A DNA stretch of 64,000 nucleotides from Cordylochernes scorpioides (lineage: Eukaryota > Arthropoda > Arachnida > Pseudoscorpiones > Chernetidae): the NCBI GenBank assembly GCA_030710605.1, contig CP092869.1, forward strand, positions 12,363,425 to 12,427,424. The letters run 5' to 3'. Made by a program: the position numbers and the translations under genes. This document shows positions 26,401-38,500 of the stretch, piece after piece. The notes below the pieces were generated by a model that saw only the letters and a program-made list of their open reading frames with translations, was not told where the DNA came from and searched no databases. Numbering within the stretch: the first letter of the stretch is position 1; every line of letters begins with the position of its first letter.

Positions 26401-29400
26401 CACGCGCGGCGCGAGACTTATAAATAAACTAAAATGGAAGCTCCCTTGAAGGATTGCACCACGCTTGAACAACGTGCAGTTATTCGTTTCTTGAATGCAG
26501 AAGGTATTCAAACATCTCAAATATGCCAAAGAATGAACAATATATATGGTGAGTCTTGTTTATCTAAAAAAAAAACATTTATAAATGGGTTAACGAGTTC
26601 AAAAATGGACGAATTACATGTACCGATATTGAGCGACCTGGACGACCAAGTGTTACAGCGACGCCAAGCACGATAAATGCGGTTGAAAACTAAATTTGGA
26701 GGATAGAAAAATATCCATTTTTACCATAGCCGACAATTTGAATTTGAAACAACAGCGACCTTTATTGTGACATTCTTGTAAATAAGCTAAAGCCAGGTAT
26801 AAGAAACAAAAGAAGAGGAAAGCTTAGTAAAGGTGTTCTCTTCCTTCATGATAATGCAAGGCCGCATACATCATGTAAAATTGTATCTACAATCATTAAA
26901 TTAGGTTTTGAAGTTTTAGAACATCCTGCATATAGTTCAGACCTAGCCCCCTCTGACTATTTCCTCTTTGGACTACTAAAGAAGGAGTTAAAGGGAAAGC
27001 GATTTGACTCGGATGAAGATGTCCAGAAAGTGGTGCAAGATTTTTTCACACGCTTCCTAAGAGTGCCTATAAAGAGGGTATTTACAAGTTGCCAGAACGA
27101 TGGAGACGATGTATATAGAAAGCCAAGGTGATTATTTTGAATAAATCAAGTTCTAATTTTTAATATCGTTCTTTTTTTTTAATTATATTTCACCTTATTT
27201 ATTGATCCCACCTTGTATTATAGATCCGTGTGGTTCTTTTAAAAAATTAAACAATTTTCTACTGCCCTTACTGCAATGTGAAATTAATGGGAGGGCCGGG
27301 CTCATTAATGGTGAACCTCCCCGTTTTTTTTTTCTTTATTAAGACATTTTAGTCTTATACGGATTCTCCAAGCACGGAAATGTAGGGTACATGCAAGAAC
27401 AACAGTAATAACAACAACAAAAGTCCCTGTTATGACCCTTTGGTCTTATACAACTTCTCCAAGTAGAAGAGGGTATATACAATAGTTACAACAATCAGCA
27501 ATGATATTTACAATGTGTCAAGGGGGAGAGAAGCAAGAAAGGGCTTGCTGGGGAAGATATACATAAATCAACGACCGAAGACAAATGAAAACATAGTTTT
27601 ATAAACATCCCGTCAAATGAAAAATAGATAGGAGGGCCTGGCTCCTTAGTGGTGAACCCTCCCAGTTTAGCTAGTTCGAATTCTCTTGAATGATGGCGCG
27701 TCAATGTATCATATTATGCAACATTATGATCCCAGATAAAAGAGCCATATAGTTCAACAATTCTTGATGCTACTTACATTCACTAAAGAGGAATCCAAAG
27801 AAGATCCAGAAGTGACTGTGGACGCGTCGCGTCCAACTTTGGACATCTTTTTCCAACAACTGGTCGAAGATTCCAGCTAGAGCCGTGAGTATCATCAGAG
27901 AGAAGAACAATATCATCCATGTCTGGACAACATTCATCTACATACATCTATATTCTACATACAACTTCAGATCAGTCAAAGTGTATCAGAAACATTCTTG
28001 TCATAGATGTTAATATCACCATATACTCTCATGTATGGGGCTGAAAGACGAACGAGAAGTGCTCCTCAGTGAAATAGGCCTTGAGGGACTCTCTTTGGAG
28101 CTCCTGTTGAATGAGGTGGTGAGAAACAGAGCTGGAGCGTTTGCGTTGTTCAAATTTTGGAAGACGGCTGAAGAGAAGGGGAAGCTATATACATAATCTA
28201 ATTGATGTAAATAATTATATGTAAATAATCTTTGTCAGGATTAGAATGACGAATCCTGTATGGGACTTTGATTCCAGTAAAAGGCTTGTTGTTGCTGTTG
28301 TATATAGTCACAGTGTAGAAAATACTATACTATACCTACTACATATAGGTTTCTCTCTGTATTCTTAGTTCTCTTCAATTACTCTGTAAACTGGCGAATC
28401 CTATATAGGACGAGAGGTCCTCAATAAAGGCTTTTGTTGTTGTTGTAACAGATGTTAATATACTGTGTATGAATTAAACAAGGCAACAGGTTTCTGGAGA
28501 GTTTTTTTTTTTTTCATTTTTATTGTAATCTCAAATTTTCGTGCATTAATACCCTTCTACAGGAGTACAAAAATGAATGTTTGTATCTAACGGCGTTTTA
28601 TTATTAATGTTTGAATTTTATATGTTAAGTTTGTAATTGTTATTATTTTTTATTCATAGAAGCATTTTTCTGGCAGTCATATTCACATATGAACGGAAGA
28701 ATACGTCCAGGGTAGCCTAGTGGACATGGCATCTGCCCGGTAAGTGGAACATTGTGGGTTCGATTCCCATCCCTGGACACTTTTATTTTTCCGTTCATCA
28801 TTACTCTTCATAATTCACCCTTTCATACCTCATCCAAAAAGGTTAGAAATAGTCGATATTTCACCTTGAAATAAATTTTGATTTTTCGTTGAAAAGAAAC
28901 TCATGCGGTGTAACTTCAAGTGTTGTTGTACAATCACAGGCCGCAGTGTATTATATTATATTCAATTTTTATCAACATCATCATTATTATTATTATTTTA
29001 TTAGTTAGTTATCAAATCATTTCTTAATCGTAGTTTCTTTTTTGTTGTGTTCCTTTTCAAGCAATAAAATATATATACTAAGGTGTAATATTCAATTCAA
29101 GCATATGGAACCAACATCGATTCTTTTTTAAAACAAAGCAAAATCAAAAGCTTATACAACTTTCACTTTTTCATACAATTGATATTAAAATGGATATATA
29201 TATATATAGAATATCATTCATATATATAAAGACAATGGTCGTCTCTCCCGTCAAAATAGACGTCAAAACTAGACACCATCCATTGACCATCGCCGCAAAC
29301 AAGCGGCCTCGTGTCGGTGACAAAGCTACAAGACCAGCTATGGCAAACTTAAAAGCATCCACCTAGAGACCATGGTTTCGGGCTAATGGCCCTCGTCAGT

Positions 29401-32400
29401 CTAGGGCGGACTTTGGCGTCTAGTTTTGACGTCTATTTTGACGGGAGAGGCGACCATTGTCTTTTTAGATAAATATCCTCCCGGCAAAATATTTCCATAT
29501 ATATATGGGAAGGTTTATTTCCTGGTACTGAGAGAGAGATTAGGTTTCTGTTTATTTTTAAAGTATGTATATATTATATAATCTAAAAACTCAAATATTT
29601 CTATATTTTAAAAAAATATATTTTTTATTTTATTCATTGATCATTTTACTTTTGTTATCATCGTTTTTAGAAAGACTTTCAGTTTTGTTGTATAGTTTTG
29701 TTGTAAATATGCGTAGTTAATATATCCTTTTAAATCACTAATATTAGGCGAAACTGACCGGACGTGTGTCGCTAGGCTCCGATAGTTCCGGTAAATATTG
29801 TTTTAAATTTTAAGTTTACCTATTGTATAATTTATAAAAGTTATATAAATTGTTTAATTTAAAAATATTTTAACCTTTTAAATTGGCAATCACTGTTCAA
29901 AAGTTTAGGAGATTTCCCTTTTTTTGTTTTTGTTTTATTGTCATTTTTGAAATACTTTTCCATTGTTGTTTTCGCACAAATATGCAAAAATAGAATATGG
30001 AAATAATTATTCAAACTTTAAATGATAAGTTGGATGAAATTTATAACTATTTTGACAAAAAAGTTCAACAAAATCAAAAAAATCTAACTAAAAATGATAT
30101 TACATTTTTGTCAACTATGGTTAGGCAAACCAAGGATGGTATTTCAACTTTAAAAGAAATAAATAACCAAGATATATTGGAACTAATGAAAACAACAATT
30201 ACTGATGTTATGGATCAAAAACTGAAAGGGATCCAAGATGAACTAGTTAAAACAACTCCAACATATGCTCAAGTAGCTCGTACAGAAACATCACAAGATT
30301 ACATTAAAAAAAAAAAAAAAATTTACATAAGGAGTTCACAATAGTGGCAACACCTATAAATGTGGAAGATAATACAAAAATGTATCAAACTATATCAAGC
30401 AAAGTTAAAAAGCTTAGGGACGAAGGAAAAAAAATAAAGATTAACAAAATTATAAATGCTAGGAAATCTGTAATAATAAAGACCCCTACAGAATCAGACG
30501 TGGAATCTCTAAATGATGAGTTAGGCAGGGCAGAGGAACTCGCTAATATTAGCAAAATTTATATCCCCAAACCAAGAGATCCTACAGTAGTAGTTAAGAA
30601 TGTTAATAAACTTACAGAAACCTCTAATTTTACTAAAACAATCTGTAGTATGAACCCTGAATTAAACGAAATGGAAAATGATATCCATGTTCTGTTTAGC
30701 ATGAAATCGAACACGCCCCACCACAACATAGTTCTTAGGGTTTCTCCAAAGGTTTACCAGATCCTTAAAAATATGAATAATAAATTATATACAGACTTTG
30801 AACGCTGTTTTGTGGAAGATAAGATTCTGGTAAAACAATGTCAGAGATGCCTTCAATTTAATCCCAACCATAAATTGGCCGATTGTACTAATGTCGAGAT
30901 ATGTAAACTATGCGGCGCGCAAGGAATTCATGACTGTTCAAAAATTTGCAATTGTTATAACTGTATAAAACATCCTAAATTTAGAAACTCGCCGAATCAT
31001 AGAGCTAATTCCTCGGATTGTCCTTTATACAAAATACAGATAGATAGAATTATCCAACAAACGAGTTATCATCCAACCGACAATTAGGAAAATTTCGCAG
31101 CTGAGATTATTGTTTATTTAGTTTGAATATCATGCAGGGAAAAGGAATTAAATGTTTACAACAAAATGTAAGAAAAAGTATCTTGGCACTGAATGAGCTT
31201 CAAGCTTCTATAAAAGACAACCCACCAGATATCATCCTAATACAGGAACCTTATCTGATTGATAGAGATGTAATTTTCGATTTAGAATCTCAAATAGTGC
31301 ATTCAACAACAGATGAACAAATATACACTGCAACGATCTTTATGAATAAGTGTTTAAAATACAATAAAATCAATAAATTCACAAACTCCTTTTGTACAAC
31401 CACCTCTATAAATTCAGCGGAATCAAATATTGTTATTGCAAACTTTTATATTCATCCACATAGATTTAATGACACTCATCAAAAATTTATCAAGGAGCTT
31501 CTTGATACCTACAATCAACAACCTATTATACTATGTGGCGACTTCAATTCTAGACACCCAGTCTGGTTTGATCCGACGACTAATTCCAATGGTTTCAAAT
31601 TCTACTCCATCATAGATGAACATAGCCTATTTATCCATAATCTAAAGATACCCACCTGTCGAAATTCAAGCATTATAGATCTTACGATTTCAAACAAAAA
31701 ATCAATAAGTTTTGTACAAAACTGGAAGACGACTATTTTGACGAGCATTTCAGATCACGTTGCAATAACCTTTGACATTTATCATAATTTTAACAGGCAA
31801 AGGACAGTTCAAAACTCAACATGGAAATTTATAGAGAAAGATGCTGATTGGAAAACATTTACCGAAAAAATTTCAATACAAGATGTAGATAACATTATCA
31901 CCAAGATAAACCACGCGTCAACCATCGAAGATATTGACAACATTGTAAAGACTCTAACACAAATAATTAGAGAGGCAGCTTATCTGTCCCTAAATGTCAA
32001 GACAAGAAGCGGAAATCATAAAACAAATACATACTGGTGGGATGGGAAGTTGGAGAAATTGAAAAACGATTTGCACTATATTAGAAATTTGTATCATCGG
32101 CATGGAGCGATCTATGAAAAGACCTATAAATCAATGAGAAATAAATATTTAAATAAAATTAAAAAGGCAAAAAGAGCGAGATGGAGAAATTTTATAGAAG
32201 AAAGTCATTCAACTAACGCATTTGGTAATGCTTATAGGATTTACAAGTCATTGAGATCAAAAAATAGAAATTTAGGATTACCTCTAATTGATAATTTACC
32301 AGATCATTTAAAGATCGACAAAATAAAAAGTTTAATGAACGATCTATTTCCGGACGATATTGTAGGTTTGGATAAAGATGATCATATTTTGATTAGAAAT

Positions 32401-35400
32401 TATACTCCTAAATATAAAAATAAAAGTAGTGTTCATATCGAATCTAAGGAAATAGAGGAAACAATTTTAAAAACTAATATTAAAAAAGCACCGGGCCCTG
32501 ATTACATTAGTAACAATATGATCAGACAAGCTAAAATAAAAATAATCCCAATTCTGCATCAATTATTCAATAAATGCATAGAAATGGGACACTATCCGGA
32601 TGAATGGAAAAAATCATTCTTAAAAATAATTCCAAAACCAGGCAAAACGAGTTATGAAGTAAATAAAAGTTATAGACCTATATCATTGACATCTAATCTC
32701 GCTAAAACATTTGAGAATATAATAAAAGATAAATTAAGTAACTATTATTTAGAAAATAATCTAATGAGCTCAAGGCAGCATGGCTTTATGAAATCTAGAT
32801 CAACTATTACTGGAATGGAAAAAAATATAGAAACTATATTGAAACATAGACAAAAAGAATTGACTTCCTTGATAGCTATAGATATAGCTGGTGCATTCGA
32901 CAATGCATGGTGGCCTGCGATTATAAAACGAATGGATAATGACAACGTTCCCTCAGATTTAATACGGATCATAAAATCTTATTTGAATAAAGAAAGGGAG
33001 GTGAAATTTACATACGAATCAGAAACTTTTTATAAGAAAATAACTAAAGGATGTCCACAGGGTGGACCTTTATCACCACTTCTGTGGAATATTTTGCTAA
33101 ATGATTTGTTGATAAATTTCGAATCAATTAATGCAGATATTATATGTTATGCAGACGATGCTACAATAATTTGCTGGAATAAGACTATTGAAGGACTAAA
33201 AACCGCAAGTGAACACACCTTAAATTATGTGATCCAATGGTGTAATAGAAATAAATTAACGATCAGTACAGAGAAAACTAATTTGCTATACCTGCACAAC
33301 AGAGAAAAAATACCTATCGAGGTTAATAACAATATAATCAGGCCGGTCAAGCAAGTAAAAATTCTGGGAATGAAATTTTCAAATCACAAATGGAAAAATA
33401 AAGTTAACTTTACTCCACATGTAAATGATATTCTGTGTAAGGCAGGGCGTATGAAAAATTTATTATGTTCACTAAGCGGCAACGTATGGGGTTTAGATAC
33501 ACAAAAGAGGTTAACTTTATATAAAACTATAATAAGGCCTGTACTTACATACGGATCAGAAATTTGGCTTAAATATTTAAACAATCGTTCTAAACAAAAA
33601 CTGAATTCCATGCAGTACCAGATCATTTTATGGGCAGTTAGAGCTTATAAAACCACATCATCTAACTGTGTGCATAGTTTGGCAAAAATTCCACTCCTAA
33701 TAGACTATATAGAATCTAGAATAATCAAATATGATCTAACTCATCTGTCCACTGAAGATATAATTACTTATGAACCCCATGCTCCAAGTATAGTCAAATC
33801 ATTCTTACACGCAAAAATGAAGGAAAATTTTGACAATACTAATGAAATTTTCAGAAGCTTTTTCGTGTCTGGAATCCCAAGATTTTTCCGTCCAAATTTT
33901 TATAATATCCAATTCATTACAGATCATGGTAATTTTGGGAAATTTTTGGCAACTATCGGCGCGGTGAAGGAACCAGGATGCTTCTGCGGAGGTGAAATTC
34001 AGGACTCGAAACATCTACTTATGAATTGCCCAATTTTCCGGGTTTATAGAGAAGACAAATTTGGTCGTATTGGACGGCTTGATGAATTTGTAGACAATAA
34101 GGAGAGGTGCAAAAGTTTTGATCAATTTTGCAAATTTATTTACAACTTTCTTTTAAATTGGAAAAGGGAGAGGGAAAATTAGAAGGAAAAGAATTGCGAT
34201 GCTTGCTTTGTGTGTTTTGCTTTGTTGTTTGCTTTTCTCTTCGGACAAATTTCTTTGTTAATTATGTAAAATAGTGAATTGAACAGGATTGTATATAGCC
34301 GATTTGTTGTGATGTAGAGAGAGGTCTCGACGCAAATATCCCTGAGTTTGGGATATCGCGTTTCATGATGTTAATAAAATAAAATAATATAGGATTAACT
34401 TTATAAATTCTATATAATGTGAAACTAACTAATGTGTAATAATTCCTCAAGTAATTGAAAATAAAAGCTACTTGACGGTAAATAATTATCTTTTTCTTAT
34501 CACGACTGCACCAACCCTTTATCTTATCGATCCTTTGTCTTATCAACCCTTTATCTAACAACAACAACAAATTATTCATAACATATATATATGTATAACC
34601 TGTCTCTCTCTTTCTCTTAATGAAGACCTTGTATATATTTTTATATATATTTATATTTATCAATTGTTTTTTTTTATATTTGTATCTGTTTATTTGTATA
34701 TTTGTAGTTATATATTCTTATTTATTCTGTATTTAACCTTATATAATCGTATATGGAGATTGTAATAAATCAGTTTCAATCTCAATTTCTCTATCTCAGT
34801 ACCAGGAAATAAACCTTTATATACGTATAAACTTTTGTATTTGGGTATTTTTCGAGATATTTCTTGAGACCAGAATAAATAGATAAGTACTATGGTAAAT
34901 CTTGATAGTTTAAAGTATTGTCATACACCAACTCTTTGTACATATTTCAATTGTGTTGATATTTTTTCTCTCTTTTTATCTAACTAAATTGCATAATAAT
35001 TATTGTACATATTACAAATGATCTCTTTCTTTTCTTTCTATGTTTAGTCTATCTCTAAAGTGTAAGTGTCCCTAGTGAAACATGGCGCTCTAAGTCAAAT
35101 AAATAAATAAAAGTATTGCCATACTATGATGCATTAACGCGCCATCTGTTATGAAAATTCGAAACTATTATAGACGTGTATGATTCTTTTAATAATTAAA
35201 CAATTTCTACTGCCCTTACCCCCTTGAGGGTTCACCACTGATAAGCCAGGCCCTCTCATTAATTTTTCCATCGCAGTAAGGGTAGTAGAAATTGTTTAAT
35301 TATTAAAAAAAATCATACGCATCTTTTCGAAATGCCATACTCTTTACGGCCTAAAATTATTATAAATATATAGATGGAAATTTTGCCGGGAGGATATTGA

Positions 35401-35465
35401 TATAAAAAGACAAAGATGGCGTCTAGTTTTGACGTCTATTTTGACGGGAGAGGCGACCTTTGTCT

Positions 35466-35509
<44 letters not shown>

Positions 35510-38500
35510 AAATGTAAAGGCATACATGTATGACAGCGAAAGTGTCCCTAGGGAGATATAGCCTTTAAATTGAAATAAATGGAAATTAACCTATACATAG
35601 CATTCAAGTTATAAACTAAAGACAGAAAACCAGGAGACTGTGCAGACTAAACTGACTGTAAACACGGACCTGCCAGTCGAAAGTGAGGATCATCTTGAAG
35701 ACAGAAGTCCTTGTTCCTGAGTCTGCGGACGCCAGGAAACGAATGCTGCTGAAGTGAAATGGACTACTGAAGATGACGTAGCCATGACGTTCTAGGGAGT
35801 CCGAGATTGGAAGAAGAACCACATCTGCTTCCTGTTGACCACAATAGGATGGAAAGATACCACCAAGTATACCATGACATCGAAGAATCCCAATATTGGT
35901 AGTAATGTTTAAGGTAACTACACTATAAATAACTGCATACGCCACAGAAAATTATTTGAAAAAGAAAAATCAACAATATTAAGGTAAAGGGTTTCTTTTA
36001 ATTTTGATTTTCGCAAGCTTTCGAGCAAAATTTCTGCTCCTCAACGGGCATATACTTGCCAATAACACATTTTCAATCATTTCTGTACGAAGTTCATCTT
36101 GATATTGTATATAGAAGTATATGCCCGTTGAAGAACAGAAATTTTGCTCGAAAACTTGCGAAAATCAAAATTAAAAGAAACCCTTTACCTTAATATTGTT
36201 TATTCTTTCTTTTTCGAATAATTTCTAGGTAACTGTTACTCACAGAAAATTATTCACTAACCAATCTTCCACTGCCAGCTAAGAGATTCATTGCTCAAAT
36301 AAGAATACATCTTGTTTTCTACCGGGAAAATCACATAAAAAATATAAAGAAAGAGGACATAGTTTGTTCACTTTGCCAAAGGAATAAAATATCCGAACTG
36401 GAACACTATATATTTGAGTCTCTCACTATGGAAAGAGAAACTTTTTGCGGTAGAGCTGCTCATCCACACTTTTCACTGTATTCCTTTTTTTCAGACTTGA
36501 TGGAAAATGGGTTCGCTATTTTAAAGTTCTTTAATTTTTTTCAAGACTGCAAGGAGGAAAAAAGACCTAACAAAGTAACTGAACTGTGTGGAAATATTTT
36601 TTTCTTCACAAGATGAAACCATTTACTCGATAGTCTACTTCTTCACTGTGTTCTATGCACGATGTATATAGTCTTTTGTACATCGATTTTCCTTTTCTTC
36701 TTTTTCTCTTTTCTGAGCTAGGATTCAGTTTCTTCCTCTGCTTCTCATTTCTTTTTAGATTCATTTCTAGCAGGAGAATCGTCGGTATAAGACGGAATGT
36801 CTTAATAAAGGCTTGTGTGTGTGTTTGGGGTGACTATAGCATATTTCTTGACCTTGTATCATTTATATCAATATTCAGTCCATGAGTCTCCATGATGAAG
36901 AGCTGTTGTTGATTGGCTATCTACATGGAGATGACAGCCAGACTTTGTCCCAACACACACTGTTTACAGTGTTCTGTTCTTATCTTTGTCACCTTTATTT
37001 TGGAAACTTTTGTCTACATGTGTGTATAGTAAACCTTGCATTTGTTGAACAACATAGATTGTAACATTTTGTTAATTTAGTTTTATCTAGTAGGGGGTCG
37101 GTGGAAGGATAATCTAAACTGTTGGTTTTCGACCGCTACGACCATGGATTGAAACCCGAATTGGGCACTTTTTTCTAATTAAATGCTCCAATGGCCCTTG
37201 ATTCTTGAAAAAGTCCAACCCCATCAGTGAGTACAAGTAACCAAAAAGGGCCCTGTCAGATTTATAAGTGCAAAATCGAACTGCTTTTCACATGTGTAGA
37301 TATGTGGTGCACTTACAGTAAAAACAGTCGCTAACTACCCAACATGATTATCATGGCCTGTATACCACGTGTACTAGGGATAAAAATAATTTTAAAAAGT
37401 CGAACTGCTTTTCACATGTGTAGATATGTGGGGCACTTACAGTGAAAACAGTCGCTAACTACCCAACATGATTATCATGGCCTGTATACCACGTGTACTA
37501 GGGATAAAAATAATTTTAAAAAGTCGAACTGCTTTTCACATGTGTAGATATGTGGGGCACTTACAGTGAAAGAAGCAGTCGCCAACTTCAACCATGATTA
37601 TCATGGCCGGTATACCACGTGTACTAGGGATAAAAATAATTTTTAAAAGTCGAACTACTTTTCACATGTGTCGATATGTGGTAAATTTACAGTAAAAAAT
37701 CAGTCGCCAACTTCAACCATGATTATCATGGCCTGTATACCACGTGTACTAAGGATAATAATAATAATAAAAGTTTTACTGCTTATATCATCATATTTAT
37801 GTTGCTTGTTTTTTCTTATATTTGTCACGCTTTTTGGTAACTTTTGTCTACATATGGGTATAGTAGAGCTTAGATTTGTTGTACCATCTGAATTGTAACA
37901 TTTTGTCAATGTAGTTTTAATCTATTTCAGCAACTCCATCCATCCAAACACTAATAAATGTTGTTGTTGTTTATCCTTCAAGTCGTTTAAACAATCTCCA
38001 TTAGGTTCCATTGTCTCAGCTTTTCTATTATAGTCCTGGGGTTTTCACAGAGGTCTTTTTTGGAGGATTTGATACAATTCAATAGATGTTCAGGACTGGC
38101 TGGTTGGGAATCATATTTGGGACATTTCGGGAATATTTCTATTTTTCCATTAAATTTGAGCATTCTTAGATGTCCTAATCTTGAAATCGCCGTTTGTTCT
38201 TCCCTAGTAAGGGTGTGGAAAGAAGATTCGTTAGGAATGGGGGTGTACCAGGGGTAGTTTAGGGTGGATTTCCAGAGAGAGGTTTGTTTGTGGATGGAAG
38301 AAATAATGAATGTTAATGGAGTGTACTCACATCACGGACCAGCTGTCCAATCATCCCGCTGAAGCTGCCATTGGGGAGCTGGATGCCCCACTGGTTGTTG
38401 TGAGGGGGGACAATCTGAATGCTGCAGTCATAGTTGGATGTCATACCAGAGCTATATCACATATGTAAACATCATTCACATAACTTTATATCACTTCCTT

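Larger units (their letters stand above)
25848..27215 (+). mobile_element. Mariner element interrupted by a Helitron (block A only)
   Basis: Inverted ends (CAAGGGTGGATCAATAAATA... / ...TATTTATTGATCCCACCTTG) lie between TA dinucleotides at 25846-25847 and 27216-27217. Block B keeps the empty TA near 61593. The transposase frame is broken by indels and stops, and a Helitron (25928-26351) is nested in the 5' non-coding part. Confidence 0.88.
8567..28480. repeat. Segmental duplication, block A
   Basis: This block is collinear with 44963-63185 (block B) in the same orientation. It contains the last five IR exons, the same introns and most of the same old repeats. Exons differ by a few percent. 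Length differences are explained by discrete transposon insertions in one or the other block. The period is about 36.4 kb. It is either a tandem gene duplication or a haplotype joined in assembly. Confidence 0.9.
29740..34390 (+). mobile_element. Nearly full-length non-LTR retrotransposon
   Basis: A 5' UTR, ORF1 (in two overlapping frames), ORF2 and a 3' UTR ending in a hairpin-type terminus and AATAAAATAAAAT tail, all on the plus strand. APE-type endonuclease plus reverse transcriptase with no RNase H and an ORF1 with zinc knuckles put it in the Jockey/R1-like assemblage; the precise clade needs a tree. Both coding regions are very A-rich compared with IR exons. Confidence 0.85.
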
